Shown here in pieces: positions 24,541-42,099 of a stretch of DNA of 64,000 bases. A program made the translations under genes and the position numbers. The notes beneath the pieces were generated by a model. That model saw nothing but the letters and a program-made list of their open reading frames with translations. It had not been told where the DNA came from and searched no databases. The stretch is from Cristatella mucedo. Lineage: Eukaryota > Bryozoa > Phylactolaemata > Cristatellidae. Location of the stretch: NCBI GenBank assembly GCA_009760855.2, contig WPIO01000075.1, positions 1,884,912 to 1,948,911 of the forward strand. The letters are read 5' to 3'. Position 1 is the stretch's first letter, and each line of letters opens with the position of its first letter.

Positions 24541-25250
24541 TATTGAATGCATCGATGCTGTCTGCCGAGTATGGGTGCCGATCAAGCAGACCTGCTTCCC
24601 AGGCAAGTTTCAAACATTTATTTGGGCTGATGATTTTAAAAATTTATACAGCTGGTGCAACAAGTTGCGCAGGAAGCGGTCCAGCGAGCCGTGCCGCGAG
24701 CGGTCCAGCGAGCGGTCCTGCGAGTGACTATATGACTTCAGCTCAGTCCTGTCATGTAAGGTGATAAATCTCAGTCTGTAATTCTACAAAGCCACAAAGA
24801 CTATGTCGGTTTTTTACGCAGGCGAGTTTTCATTAGTGCACTGACCTGTAATCCTATAAAGCCACAAAGACTAGGACTGTCAACGTGCTAGGAATATCAA
24901 CGTGAATATTGAAGTCATCTACAATCAATAGTAACGGCAAACATCAAGCACAAATATTTTAGTGAATAGCAGCGAAAGCCCCTGCGTAAACACTGTTAGA
25001 CAGCTAGCAGGATGTCTGTAGATCACAACTGTGAGAGGCGAGGTCGGTCCTTGTGGGGACTTTGTAGAGGTTAAATCACTTTGCCAGCTAAGAAACATCT
25101 GCCCGCCAGCTAGAAAAACTGTAACTTCATGACAAACAGAGTTGGGGCGTGGCTTTGCTTCACCTCTTAGCTTACGATTTTCACGCTGAGCCCATGTTTT
25201 CGTATAAAGTTCTCAATACCAGGGTGAATAGAAAAATATAACAATATATA
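24540..25250. other. Intergenic DNA with GCGGTCC repeats
   Basis: At 24665-24725 a short GAGCGGTCCAGC motif repeats several times. A duplicated AATCCTATAAAGCCACAAAGACTA-like phrase occurs near 24780 and 24850. No gene recognised. Confidence 0.4.
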
Positions 25251-25251
25251 G

Positions 25252-25392
<141 letters not shown>

Positions 25393-25399
25393 ATAGAAA

Positions 25400-26430
25400 T
25401 AGTTGATGTAGCCCAGTGACAGCTACTTGGACCTTCATTTGCAGGAGTCGGTATGCAAATGGTAATTACGTACTGCCTCGCGATCAATTATTTAGCTCCA
25501 TACCTGTACCTTGACGGTCGTTAATGCTGCTAATTTGGTGTCCGGCGAGTAACTGAGATACGCTGGGATTCGTGGCGATACCACCGCCATTTCCACAATG
25601 TGGGCGTCGAGTAACTGCGATTGCAATTCCACGTTTTAGAAAAGTATCTTGCGTTAGGCCACACAATTTCATGTCGTTGCCCGAGCTCATTCTCACGCCA
25701 TGGCCTCGAGGTTTTGGCCAGCTACCCACTTTAAATATTTGATCTGTGACACAAATACCATTACCACAATAAGTGTCACGAGACTACGATGTTGATTTCA
25801 ATTAAGAGAAGTAATATTTTTCGCGTTATCGACTAAGTTTCGAGCTTTAGCACATGCTATGGCCTTCCATGACCCGAGCCAGCAAGCCTCCGTATATATT
25901 TGAACTGTGATTCAGCCGCTATATCCTCAAGAGGCGTCGCGCAACTGCAGATTCTATTCCACATTAAGTAAAAAAGTATTTCGTATTTATCCAGAAAATA
26001 TCCCGATTATTGTGTGCCCTTCCATGCAAATTTCCTCCAATAGCTCGGGGCCGGCGATTTACACTATAATTAAGAACTCTGACGCAGCTGATATTCCCAC
26101 AGTTGGCATCACGCATCTGTGATTTTAATATAAAGTTATAAAAAAAAATGTTCCCGGTTCACCCAATAAATTTCATTATATTTCGCGTAAGAATTCAGAC
26201 CATTAACTTAAGTACACTTTAATAGCTGCAGAGCAACAATCTTAACAGTAATTTTTTATGCAAATGAATCATCCTGCGGCTTGGACGTGGAGATTAGCTG
26301 AAACAAAAACACGCTGGTAAATTAAAGTCATCTGGCTGAATTATTTTCTTTGATTGATTATTATTGAGGCGGCCAGGCGAAGTGTTAATTGATATATTTC
26401 TACACCACACTAGGTAAGGCGGTTACTTTC
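25400..26430. other. Intergenic DNA, nothing recognised
   Basis: AT-richer, no recognised motifs. A 71-codon plus frame at 25907-26122 shows no known domain. Confidence 0.4.
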
Positions 26431-26575
26431 ACGACCTCGGTCTCGAGGTCGTGGGTTCGATTCCTGCGGTGGGCGATTCTTGATCGCTACTGCAAGCGGT
26501 GGTGATAGCCGTAAAGGCTCTTCTGTCGCTATACAAAAAGAGGCTGTTTTATCAGCTAGGGTTTATTTATTTACC
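26430..26575 (+). mobile_element. SINE family 2, best-preserved copy
   Basis: Has a tRNA-like head with an exact Pol III B box (GGTTCGATTCC at 26455-26465), a palindromic ACGACCTCGGTCTCGAGGTCGT stem before it, then the body CTACTGCAAGCGGTGGTGAT, AGCCGTAAAGGCTCTTCTGT and a GCTATACAAAAAGAGG tail. The same body recurs at 21880, 28965, 30478, 33470 and 35925. This shows a dispersed short retroelement family transcribed by Pol III. Confidence 0.8.
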
Positions 26576-26579
26576 CTGA

Positions 26580-27085
26580 ATTGAATACGTGCAGACGTGA
26601 AAGGGTAATCGATCTACGGTCGGCAAATGTGCTCTTTATGCAATAAAGAATGCATGCATTTTCAAGATGAGGCGAATATAAATTTCATGTGACTAAGAAC
26701 TTCACGACACTGTGACTGCTACATTACAAGTAATTTATGCCTATATTTGCATTATGAGGTAATGGATTGCAAAGGTATTTCCCCGGCCTAAGCTCAGCCC
26801 GGGAGTAAAGCAGACGAATGATAGATACCTGCACGAGACGAAAACTCTGTATTGTATCTGTATTGGACTCTGTATTGCAAGTAATTAACTAATGAAGAAA
26901 GACCTCAATTGTTGGCAGAGCGAGTTCATCCTGAAGATAACGCCTTATGGTAAGTAACTAGCGGCGGCTTGGCTGACGACGTGTGCAGCTAGAACACTTC
27001 TTCCAATAGGTATGCAAATTCTTGGTTACCTTTCAACGCAGGGTGTAGTAATGACTTGAAACTGATGCTGTCCGACTCTTACGCT
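26580..27085. other. Intergenic DNA left of the 172-bp array
   Basis: No gene. The last ~180 bases may hold one more, highly diverged, unit of the array that follows. Confidence 0.4.
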
Positions 27086-27086
27086 A

Positions 27087-28180
27087 GAAATGGCAGCTGC
27101 ATCGCAGCTCTACAGTACAGGGCGGCTCGCTGGGCCGGGCTATTGGACGCCATTGTGCGTGAACGCGCTTTCGTAATTGCATGTAAAATTTGGTGAGCAA
27201 ACCCGGAACATTATTATTTAGAAACTGGAATAAAAAAACGCAGGTGCGCGATACCCATTGCAGAAATGGCAGCTTCGTCGCATTCCAGAAATGTAGGCGA
27301 GCTCGCTATATCTAGCCATTGGCGATCATTACAACAGAATGCACTTGCGCTACGACGTGAAGTTAGCTGGTTGAACAGTGAACACAATTCTGTATAGTTT
27401 GGAATCACAGCCTCAGTTGTGCGTCCCTTTTTGCTGAAAGGGCAGATGTATTGAAGATCAAAAATATGTGGGGTATTGCTGGACGGGGCTATCAGAGGCC
27501 ATTACGCTAGAATTGGCGTGTGTAGTGGCATGATATTTAGTGAATAAACGCGTTATAGTGTTTCTGTAATATGAAATTAGAACCGAGGTTTCCCGTGGAG
27601 CCTATAGTGGAAATAGCAGCTGCATCGCAGTTCACAGAAAAGGGCGGCTCGCTGGGCCGGGCCAAGTGACGTCATTGCATGCGAAATCGCATTAAATCTA
27701 GTGGACGAACGTGCAACACTGTTTGGTATAATAAGAAATTTAAATTGCAGCTCCGCGAGGCTGTTTGGGGAAATGGCAGCTTCATTGCAGTTGGAATGTT
27801 TCAGCCTGATATCGGGACGAGGTCATCCGACGCCTTCGCAGGAGAATGCGTTAGCGAAAGTGCATTAAATTTACTGCGTAAAATTGGCATACCATTCTCT
27901 ACAGTTTAAATCAAAAATCCGAAGTTTCACGAAACAGTTTGCGGGAATGGCAGCTTTATCGCCTTGTGGGTGTTTAAAAAGGCTGGCTGGCTGGCATGGT
28001 CCATTTCAGAAGCTAGCACGAGAACGAGCAAGCCCAATTGTGTAAATTTGTGTCGGTAAACCCTGACAACCAGACTGTACGAATTTGAATCAAAGCCTGG
28101 TATTTATTTAAATGGCAGTTATTCGTGGCTCCCTGTAATCGGTGCCGCTTTCTCAGCATTGAAAGCACGACTTTGCTTAG
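27087..28180 (+). repeat. Diverged ~172-bp tandem array, six to seven units
   Basis: Each unit opens with (A)AATGGCAGC(T/A)(G/T)C or a close variant. Unit starts lie near 27089, 27265, 27438, 27612, 27772, 27946 and 28113, a spacing of about 160-176 bp. Internal landmarks recur in order: GGCGGCTCGCTGGGCCGGGC, a CATTG(C/T)GCG(T/A)GAA region, an AAATTTGGTGA-like region and a TGGAATCACAGCC-like region. Units are strongly diverged from one another, so the array is old. Confidence 0.7.
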
Positions 28181-28189
28181 CTAATGTCG

Positions 28190-28405
28190 GCTGCTTATAT
28201 TTATTATTATATTTATTATATTATTATATTTATATTATATTATATTATTATATTATATTTATATTATATTATATTATTATATTTATGTTTATATTTAATG
28301 TCGGCTGTTTATATTTACTATTATATTTATTATATTATTATATTTATATTATATTATATTATTATATTATATTATTTTATTTATGTTTATATTTAATGTC
28401 GGCTG
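28190..28405. repeat. AT-rich duplication, two ~118-bp units
   Basis: Two near-identical stretches of TTATATTATA-type sequence are each preceded by TAATGTCGGCTG, and a third TAATGTCGGCTG closes the block. The frame of Tyr/Ile across it is a repeat artefact. Confidence 0.85.
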
Positions 28406-28644
28406 TTTTACGTCCTGCCTAACGAAAAGGGATGACGGCAGCCTGGTACATTTTCAACTGACATTAGAAGCAGTTGCTCACACGACAGCGCATGAACTTG
28501 TGCCCGCGGTTGCTGATGGCCAGCACTGTGACAGCGTGCACTGGCTCACACACTCACCTGAGCGATTTGGTGACCCCTGCCTGAAGCGACGCATCTTTAG
28601 TTGCCTAGCCTGGGTTTGGCTTGGGCTTTTGTGTTCCCTATGAA

Positions 28645-28735
28645 CAGCCGAGGTTGTGGGCTCGAGCCCTGTGGTACATGTGGAGCGCCTGGATAGAAAT
28701 TAAGTTATCTGGGGCACTATGCAAATGACGCCAAA
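28645..28735 (+). mobile_element. SINE family 1, truncated copy
   Basis: Begins at CCGAGGTTGTGGGCTCGAGCCC (B box) and continues with GGAGCGCCTGGATAGAAATT, TGGGGCACTATGCAAATGA. The 5' head with the A box is missing. Confidence 0.65.
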
Positions 28736-28964
28736 TGTCTTTTGCTTCCGCTCATGTAGGCTCTATGCTTTAGCGCGTCGACCAGGATCCAGAGTCTCGT
28801 GCAGAAATTAAATTAGCCTCCGGCAACATTGACTTGCAAACTAGAGACTAGGTGCTAATGGAAAATGGCAAGATCTGAATAACGACAGCGAGGCCACGGC
28901 TTTTCAATTCGCAAGTTTTCGATTCGCGGGTTTTCTGCAATGAGCCCACAGCTTTCGAGGTGAA

Positions 28965-29140
28965 AAAAATTGCTGATTCACAGCTTCTTTCGCATAGCGA
29001 CATAAGTGCCTTTGCGGCGATGGCTACCGCTTGCAGCGGCAGTAAAGGATTGCTCATAGCAGGATTCGAACCCACGACCTCAGTCCGAGGTCGTGGAAAG
29101 CAGCCAGTTTTCCTAGTGTGCGATCGCGGCTCGCTAGGTG
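28965..29140 (-). mobile_element. SINE family 2 copy
   Basis: Read on the minus strand it shows the AGGATTCGAACC complement (GGTTCGAATCC, B box) and the family body with CCGCTTGCAGCGG on the plus strand. Flanked by the conserved CCACGACCTC/GAGGTCGTGG palindrome. Confidence 0.75.
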
Positions 29141-30310
29141 TATTACAAGTTTGGGCTGCTCTCGACCACCAGCTGCGGTTGCGAGACTGATAGTCTGACA
29201 ATAGCCTTCAACGACCAGCCAAAAAGATTTTACAAACATCTCGACGATTTGTAATGCAAAAAAGCAGACTTTGATGCAGCGCATCCTTGAAATAACGTCC
29301 GACATCCGCTAATCTGTTTTCAGCAGGTTGCTCGGCCTATTTAGGCACATCAGGCGTGCGTGGCGCATGTTGCAGTTGCAGCTGCTCAGAAGGGGCTACA
29401 AAGAGACCAGCTAGGCGGTCGAGTTGTACGCTCGGCGTCCTCGGTCCCGATCCGAGCGGGCCGGGCATGCACCGCGTCGCTGTAGCTGCCAGATTCTGTA
29501 AACAACCGGCTGGCTGCCCGTGACCTATGACCTACGATCGCTTAGATCGCCCGGTAGCCATTCGGACGTCTTCCTAACCTGGCCGACGACTGCTCGGGCA
29601 CCCCACACGGCTCAGCTCTTCCCCCGGTCAGATCTGCAGCCAGTGGCCAATTGCCAGCCAAGGCCAAGGACCTGGCGCCGCGCCTCGGTCCGGTCTTGGC
29701 TTTCAATCCCCGCAAACGTGCACGCGCGGCTGCCGCCATGCGTCTCCGCCTCCTAGCACTAATTAGCCTGGCCACCGCAGCGGCCGGCCGGGTTCTTGGA
29801 TTAGCGGCAGTCGCGGGAGAGGCAAGGTCACGGTAAGGTCGAGACGAAGCTGCCCATTGGAGGAGCCACGACAGGGCAAAGCCACCGTAGACCGCGGCGA
29901 GTCGCTGAGACAGCCCAGGTAAAGTCCAGGTAAGCTGGAGCCGCTGGTGCGAGATTGGCAGGCAGCCTGTCCGTATACGAGTCCGAATACGAGTCCGGGC
30001 TCGACTGCCTCGGTACGACCAGCGGCCACACGCACCAGCTGAGATTACCTGTTCGGTGTGCCGGGCACGAACTCGGAGTCCGTTACTCGCCGCCGAGCGC
30101 GAGTGTTCCTTTTGCAGCGATGTACACTGGCGGACTGCGCCCGCCAGAGACGCTCCAATAAGACGGGCACGTTTTAGGCCTCTCTACAGGTGAACTGCGT
30201 GCAGCCCACTCTTGGAAAGTGTAAATGTGCCAACCGAAAAAAGACTAGCTCGGAGCATTTTAAGACGCCGTGTCAACCCCGATTCTTGGAGCTGCCTGCA
30301 GCTGGGCACC
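29140..30310. other. GC-rich intergenic DNA
   Basis: From about 29400 the DNA is GC-rich with several overlapping open frames on both strands that show no known domain. Short direct repeats such as TACGAGTCCGAATACGAGTCC occur near 29975. Confidence 0.4.
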
Positions 30311-30317
30311 GAAGAAT

Positions 30318-30475
30318 AGAATAAATAAATAAAATTATATAATTATAATTATTTAATAAATTATAATATAATTATAACATTATATAATACATCAAATTAA
30401 TTGTTAATATTAATATTAATGTTAATTAATATTAATACTAATATAATATCATATTAATTATATTGTATATATTAT
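30318..30475. repeat. AT-rich low-complexity block
   Basis: Consists of AATTATAATTATT, TTAATATTAAT and similar words with many self-complementary stretches. Confidence 0.85.
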
Positions 30476-30477
30476 TC

Positions 30478-30640
30478 ATCGCTGATTTAACAGCCTCTTT
30501 TGTATAGCGACAGAAGGGCCTTTACGGCTATCACCACCGCTTGCAGCGGCAATAAAGGGTTGCACACCACAGGATTTGAACCCACAACCTCGGGACGAGG
30601 TCGTGAAAAGCTTACCTAGCGAGCCATCACGGCTACGCAC
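30478..30640 (-). mobile_element. SINE family 2 copy
   Basis: Plus strand shows GCTGATTTAACAGCCTCTTT, TATAGCGACAGAAGGGCCTT, CCACCGCTTGCAGCGGCAATAA and AGGATTTGAACCCACAACCT, the reverse of the copy at 26430. The copy runs through the head to CACGGCTACG. Confidence 0.8.
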
Positions 30641-30644
30641 CCGA

Positions 30645-33100
30645 AAGGCTTTCGCTGACCGTCAACGGAAACGGAAACGGCAGCCGAAGGAGGTATGCCG
30701 CGCGGAAAGGCTCTTAAAAACCTACGTAGAAAAATACAATTTATTTCTCCTTTTATGTGAGACCGAGCAGAGGAGCCCCCAGAGAGCACGCCGCCGGCTG
30801 GTTGTCGTCAGAAAAGCGACGAGCGAAAAAAGTCTGAAAAGCACCGACGGTCGAAAACCTTTAGTTTCGCATCGAACAGTCGCTCCTTAACATGCATCCT
30901 TAGACGCGTTCGCAAAGAAATTACTACGAATCCTCAGTAAGAATAACGATAGTCCCTCTGAAAAAACGACCCTGTGCGTGCACGCCGAATGAGCGCCAGG
31001 CCCGCTGGCCTTCTTTGTAGACCCATCTAAGGAAAAAGGGTCTAATGTCTCGGGAGATAAAAAAATATATATATATAGGATCTGGGCGTCTCGAGTGCTC
31101 AGCCTGACTGGTGCCTAGAACGGCTGTCTAAGCCCCACGTGACCGACGGCCATACGACCTAAATGACCGCGGCCGGCGGCCCTGCGGTTGCGGTTTCGGG
31201 GAAGGGATGGAAACAAGGACGTGGGCGGTCATTGTAAGCTCTTCGTCGAGTTAAATCTCTAAATAACCGCAGCCAAAAATTTGATCGAATCTTCGTACAT
31301 GTCACACAAGACTCACATGAAAAAAAGCACACTTACTTCAATGCGGGGGGCGTACTCACGATACGGTACGACGTCTGAGTTTCGAGAGGCTTCCTGGCTC
31401 ATCTCGGAAGAGGCGGCTACAGTAGCTATGCTAAGGAGACGTAGTATTGCGTGCGGAAAAACGACTGTAACAAAAAGGGACGCATGCCGCGGACGCCACG
31501 AGCGATTTTATGAACTGCCACTTCCGCCGCTAGAGAAACGACCGTCTGCTACCTTTCTCCGGCTGCTGCCTCTAGTAGAAAGCTGCCTGTGAAATAACAG
31601 CCTCAGGTTTAGCGAGCGGCTTACAGGCAAGAAATTCAGGAATTTCTCAAAGAATAACCACGACGGGATCGTGAATGTGCATGACTCTTGGAGCATTCCT
31701 TTCAGTGCTGGGTGCACCTTTTCGTAGTCATCATTCGACTGTTTTGGTTACTATGCCGAAGGCACGGATATTCACCTGTTTTCACCTACACCGGCAACTA
31801 CTGACGTGGAGTTGAGCCAGCTCGTACTCACTCGATGGCGCTGTAAAGTGTCCAGTCAACTTGTAATAGAGGTAGCTTGAAATAGTTCGAGGTTTTATTT
31901 CGTTTTCCTTCCTTCGGCGTTTCATAAAAAAAGAGCCGAATGCGTACTTTGGACATTGAGCTCAGGAATGACATTGCGGCGATCTAAATGCAAGACCGCT
32001 GTTTGCTCCCTTCGGTTGTATTGAGCTTGCGCCTCTTTAGCCGCCCGCGATTGAGCGATTGCGGAATACCGGAATACGCACGCACCTCGTTGTCTCTATG
32101 TTGCCACTCAGTTGCCAATTCCCATCGTCAATAATTGCCTGATTAGTTTCCTTTGCTGACTAAGAAAGGAGCTTACACGTCCAGTAAAGTTTCGACGATT
32201 TAGCAGCTTAGCTTAGCGGTTCGCCAGAGTACCCTTAGTGGCGTATGGCGCTCGCCTTTAATTAGTGGGAAGTCGAGGTTTGCTTGCAGCTCCAGCACTC
32301 GCACCTACCAACGAGAGGTTAGAGAAGAAATGCGAGAACACATCACAGGTCTGCCGCCATTTTTTGTCTGAAGCCACAGTTGGCAGTCAGTCGACATTTT
32401 GTTTGCCCTTCATAATTAATCATTATTACGCCACTAATACGTAACCAATGCAGAGCCGAAGGCGCAACTGCCGAAGACGATGTGTCAATTTATGTGGATC
32501 ACGCTTACCGTCGAGTTTTTAGATTGCAAAATGGCTGTCTACTACCGCCACCGGGTTTCCATGGTCACCAACTGTTGTCAATTTCCAAACGAGCCGACGG
32601 CTTAAAAGAAGCTTTTTCGTACAATTGAAATGCTTTCTAGCTTGTCTTAAATCTTGTCTTATCTTATGCGGCACAGATTAATAAAAACGATGAATTGGCA
32701 CTCGTTTAATGGGAATCAGCCGCTTAGTTGGTTACCAGGCAAGGTCGGGTCTATAAAGAAAATAAATCTTCTGTAGGAACGCCACCGAACGTTAAGCCTG
32801 TCTTCGCAATAGAAGTATTCTCTAAGCACCCAATGGGGTCATCACACTAGTTGCAAAAAGCGAATACTGCGGTTAAACACAGCATTGATATAATACATTT
32901 GCAGTCTTATACACTGTCGACAAAATTGAATTGGGCAGTTTCAACAAGGTGATCACACTGTAGTGCAGCGCCTACGTAGCAATCGAGACTGCACAATAAG
33001 AGTGATGAAAAATCATTCGCTGTGTAGATGCTGATATTTATGCAACTACGCAGAGATTTTCTAAGAGATTATCAAAAGTGAGCGTGAGAATCGTGAAATC
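30645..33100. other. Intergenic DNA, nothing recognised
   Basis: Several short frames (for example 30576-30890 and 31281-31592) lack motifs, and the first overlaps a SINE. No tandem repeat of note. Confidence 0.4.
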
Positions 33101-33117
33101 AGCAACCGCTCAGTTGG

Positions 33118-33256
33118 TCAGTATTTAAGCCAGTGATGCAAGTCGCAGTTTCCACGTGAAGCATTCACCAGTGCAGTAGCGGCAGCAGCAGCAGTCACCT
33201 CGTTCGCTCAACTACCAGTTAAGGCTCTAGATTGCAAGCCTGTTGCTAACTCCAGG
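33118..33256 (+). promoter_or_regulatory. Candidate promoter and untranslated first exon
   Basis: TATTTAAG at about 33121 is followed about 30 bases later by CATTCACCAGTGC and a CAGCAG-rich leader that ends in CTCCAG|GTAAGG, a good splice donor at 33254. This could be the 5' leader exon of the glycosyltransferase gene 3.1 kb downstream, which lacks an obvious TATA box of its own. Purely inferred. Confidence 0.25.
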
Positions 33257-33469
33257 TAAGGCTTTAATTAAGCTTGCAAGCAATTATTCGCTCCAGATAA
33301 GACTCTCACAGTTTTATACGCATGCTCGACCTTCGATGACGACGCGAAATATGAGCCCTTACCTTACCCACCCGCGGCATTGTGCTCCTGATTTAAAAGA
33401 ACTCGGTATTAACCGTGGCCTTTACTAAGGGTCGCCCTCGAAATGCTGAAGATTCACCGTGGGAGGATC

Positions 33470-33600
33470 AGCAACCCACGACCCGGGGCGTAGGTTCTCG
33501 TCCGGCAGAGGGCAATCCCTTAACGCCCACTGCCAGAGGTGGGCGATGGCCATAAGGCTCGATTGCCGCTATGCAAATGAGTCCGTTAAATCAACTAAGC
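33470..33600 (+). mobile_element. SINE family 2, diverged copy
   Basis: Shows ACCCACGACCCGGGGCGTAG, GTTCTCGTCC (decayed B box), CACTGCCAGAGGTGGGCGAT, GGCCATAAGGCTCGATTGCC and GCTATGCAAATGA. The order is as in the 26430 copy. Confidence 0.6.
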
Positions 33601-33832
33601 TCTTCATCAAGATGCTTCCATCATTTGGGATCTCTAGAGTCCACGGAATTGGTTTCATCGCAGCCGTTTCAAGCGCCACAGCCCAGCTCGAGTTCGCTCG
33701 GGCCCGCTCGACGATGACGAGGAGCCATGGCTGTGGCTCTCAGTTGACTGCAACTTTGCATGGCTCCTTTCATCGAGAGCCTGCGAGAGCCCGTCGATCT
33801 ACCCTTCAAGTGCCTTCAAGCCTTAAAAAATA

Positions 33833-33972
33833 AATATAATTCATTTATATAGCGCCCCAAGAGAACTTAATCTCTATTCAGGCGCTTCACATATGCCTCA
33901 GGGCTCGAGCCCACGACCTCAGTCAGACCTTGGTCGGGGCGAGCACCTTAACCGCTAGACCAAGCCAGCCTT
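33833..33972 (-). mobile_element. SINE family 1 copy
   Basis: Plus strand order is the tail (ATAAATATAATTCATTTATA, GCGCCCCAAGAGAACTTAAT, CTCTATTCAGGCGCTTC), then the B box complement GGGCTCGAGCCCACGACC, then the tRNA-like head GAGCACCTTAACCGCTAGAC. It reads right to left. The tail resembles the 3' UTR of the local LINE family. Confidence 0.8.
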
Positions 33973-33974
33973 CA

Positions 33975-35200
33975 TCCTATTCATCGCTCGAACTCTGGCG
34001 AGCTCCCGCGGTCTCCATTGGATGATTGCCTCCCAACACTTCCGCTGCGTTCGAGGTGAAGGCTTTGTCCACAGCCAAGCCGGCTAATTCTGACCGAAGG
34101 CAAACTTTCTTATCCGCTGCAGCAGAGTACACTGATAACGCGGACAGCGCACAGTCGCCGCAGAAGTGCGCGCTGGTTCCTTCTTTCACCACCAGGGCAG
34201 CCTCGGCAGAAGCTTGCTCGGTCTCGGATCCATCGGTGGCTGAGTGCCACAGGTGAAATACCTCAGGTGGGTGGCGCGGCGAGGCGGAACGTTCGGTGCG
34301 ATTGAGGTGCCAACCACACAGCGCGTGCAGCGAAGTCAACGATCGAAGCGAGATCAGAAACTGACTGCGAAACGAAACGAAGTACCGAGTTGAACATAGT
34401 CATAGTCAGCTAGGGTCAACGGAGAAAGCCGGGCTCAATCGGCCGAGCATCAACGAGCTGCAGGTGATGTTCAGATGAACTGCCATACCTATCGTTGATT
34501 CCCGCGCTCAGTGCTGAACTGCGACCGTACGCTGTACAACAATGCCCTTCTCAACGACCTCTTGAACCTGCCCCTGCGCTTTTAAAAAAGCCGTAGCTAC
34601 ATACAATTCACTTTAAACTTAGGCGGACGCTTGCTGCTATAAATACGCGTGCGTGCGAATAATGAACGAAATTCGTTGAATTGCTCCGCGTTCTGGCTGG
34701 ATGGCTGGCTGTGCCGGCGACTGCCAGGAGAGCATGGGCGCTAGCAAATGGTTTGACTGCCAAATCGCTCCCTGACAGAGGGTCATCATTTCAAAGTGAC
34801 AGTAGAGCTCCCATGGTCGTATGCCTTTAACTTGTCCGAATAGCTTCAAAGGATTATCACTTTGAATTTGTCACGTAATACGTATGCAGGTTAGGGTGTG
34901 ATTGTCTACTGAACGTAGCATCGGGAGTACGAAATTAGACGCAATATCTGGCCGTCTTCATTGGGTCGGCGGCTAGCTGCTCGGAGATGGGGCTCGTAAG
35001 ACTGAGCACTCGTTTTGCTGAGAGGTACCAGTGGGAGAGTCCGCTTATTCTACTGAGATGACCGATCAGGAATTTTGTATTGGAAAAAGGTTTCACTAAG
35101 TCGGGACGCCGCCGGCGAAGCAGTAGTGAGCTCATTTCTTGGCTCCGTGCTTTGACTACCTAGGGAAAATATCCGAACAAGTAGCTCCTTCCTGTAGACC
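33975..35200. other. Intergenic DNA, nothing recognised
   Basis: Overlapping open frames on both strands at 33977-34339 lack known motifs. Confidence 0.4.
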
Positions 35201-35204
35201 TGCA

Positions 35205-35431
35205 TACATACTTGTATGCATATATGTAGATATATATGTAGATATATATATATATATATATATATGTTTGTATGTATGTATGTATGTTTGTATACGTGTA
35301 TACATACATACATACATACATATATATATATATATGTATGTATGTTTGTATATATGTATACATACATATATATATATATATGTGTGTGTGTATGTATGTA
35401 TACATATATACATACATACATATATATATAT

Positions 35432-35486
<55 letters not shown>

Positions 35487-35500
35487 TATGTATGTATGTA
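35205..35500. repeat. Complex TATG/TACA/TA/GATA microsatellite
   Basis: Alternating (TATG)n, (TACA)n, (TA)n and (GATA)n tracts in partly mirror and palindromic arrangement. The many Tyr/Ile frames are artefacts. Confidence 0.95.
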
Positions 35501-35924
35501 TGGGTATGTACAGTGCATATGTCAGCACTTTTTTGTTTTCAAGCTACTCACTCGTTGTTACTGCTCATTGTCTTAGGTTATTATTTGGTCACTTACTAAT
35601 AAAGTAAAGCTAGACCTATTTACAAATCTAATTTATTAAGCGGCAGTTAAACTTTAGGCATCGAATACGAGCGTTTGAGACGGGGAGTGAGAGCAGCTTC
35701 AGCTTCGAGCTAAAACTCGTGATCTCAGCAGAGTGATGGACCTACTTAAAGATAATCGGCAAAGGCTGCTGAAATGACCCGGATGCCAGAACAGTCAGAT
35801 GCTCTACAAGAGTTTGATGTCCCCTTGCTTCTCTCGATAGACACCGGTTCAAGGCACAATGGCATTACCACACCAAAGATTCGACTAACCTTTCTTATTG
35901 AACCTACCAGGCGGACGAAAGGCC

Positions 35925-36075
35925 CAAAAGGTCTTGCTGCTCGATCTCACCGACGGAAGTCTCGGGTACGAATCCTTCAGAGGGTGACGCTTTATTGCCA
36001 ACGGCAAGCGGTGGTGATAGCCGTTAGGGCTCTTCTGCCCCTATGCAAGTTAGGGTTTTGAATCAGCTAAAATCA
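35925..36075 (+). mobile_element. SINE family 2 copy
   Basis: Shows GTCTCGGGTACGAATCCTTC (B box region), CCAACGGCAAGCGGTGGTGA, TAGCCGTTAGGGCTCTTCTG, CCCCTATGCAAGTTAGGGTT and AATCAGCTAA. It ends about 340 bp upstream of the glycosyltransferase start codon. Confidence 0.75.
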
Positions 36076-36411
36076 AGTTATTTAATGTATGCCCCTGCCT
36101 TGCCATGGCTTAACCTGCGGTTGACTTTGGCTGCAGGCTTCTCGAGTGTTAGTGCATCGCATAGTCGTCGTGTATTGCTGCAGCTAGTACAGGCCTGCTC
36201 ACTGATGTGTATTCGTCCAACTGCACTCATCAGCCGATCTAATCGATGCTACGTCTGGAGTCCTGCCACGAGGCTTCACGGCACGGCACCATCTTGCTCT
36301 TCGACCGGCTAAAACTGTTATCACTCTGGATCAGCATTCGCGGATTTCGCTCGACGACGATCGTTCAGGCCTTGGATAATTACCCATCTCCGTGAATATC
36401 AGCTTCATAAC

Positions 36412-41709
<5,298 letters not shown>

Positions 41710-41714
41710 CAAAA

Positions 41715-42095
41715 ATAATTATAATAATAATTTATTTCTATTGTGTCCTCAGAGAACTGAATCTCTTTCTAGGCGCTTTACGGATTCTGTACGGAGGGCA
41801 TTACAAAATTATTGATGCTAACATCAGTAAGCAGCAGGCGCAGTGTAAGTATGCATAATTACACGAAGGACAAATTACAAAGACCCACTAAATGTTGCAA
41901 TAAACAGGCGTGTTTTAAGCTCCTTTTGCAATTTCGACATTTCAGAGAACGTTGTGAAGTGCTTCGGGAGTGAGTTCCAGGCTTTGGGAGCATACAAACT
42001 AAAGGCAGGGTCTCAAAAGATTTTGAGGTTTGTACGAGGTAGAGCTGAAATGATTTGAATCGGAACAAAAAAGACAAAATAAAAATAAAATGTTT
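41715..42095 (-). mobile_element. LINE 3' end just after the GT92 stop
   Basis: An AATAATTATAATAATAATTT tail begins six bases after the stop codon. The 3' UTR hairpin (CCTCAGAGAACTGAATCTCT) and the C-terminal codons follow on the minus strand. The glycosyltransferase 3' UTR therefore includes, or ends within, antisense LINE sequence. Confidence 0.75.
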
Positions 42096-42099
42096 TACC

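Noticed and set aside
26430-26470. tRNA gene with perfect B box
   Set aside because: The body recurs as a dispersed repeat and no proper acceptor stem is seen.
28159-28422. Tyr/Ile/Leu-rich membrane protein
   Set aside because: It is an AT-rich duplicated low-complexity block with no flanking coding support.
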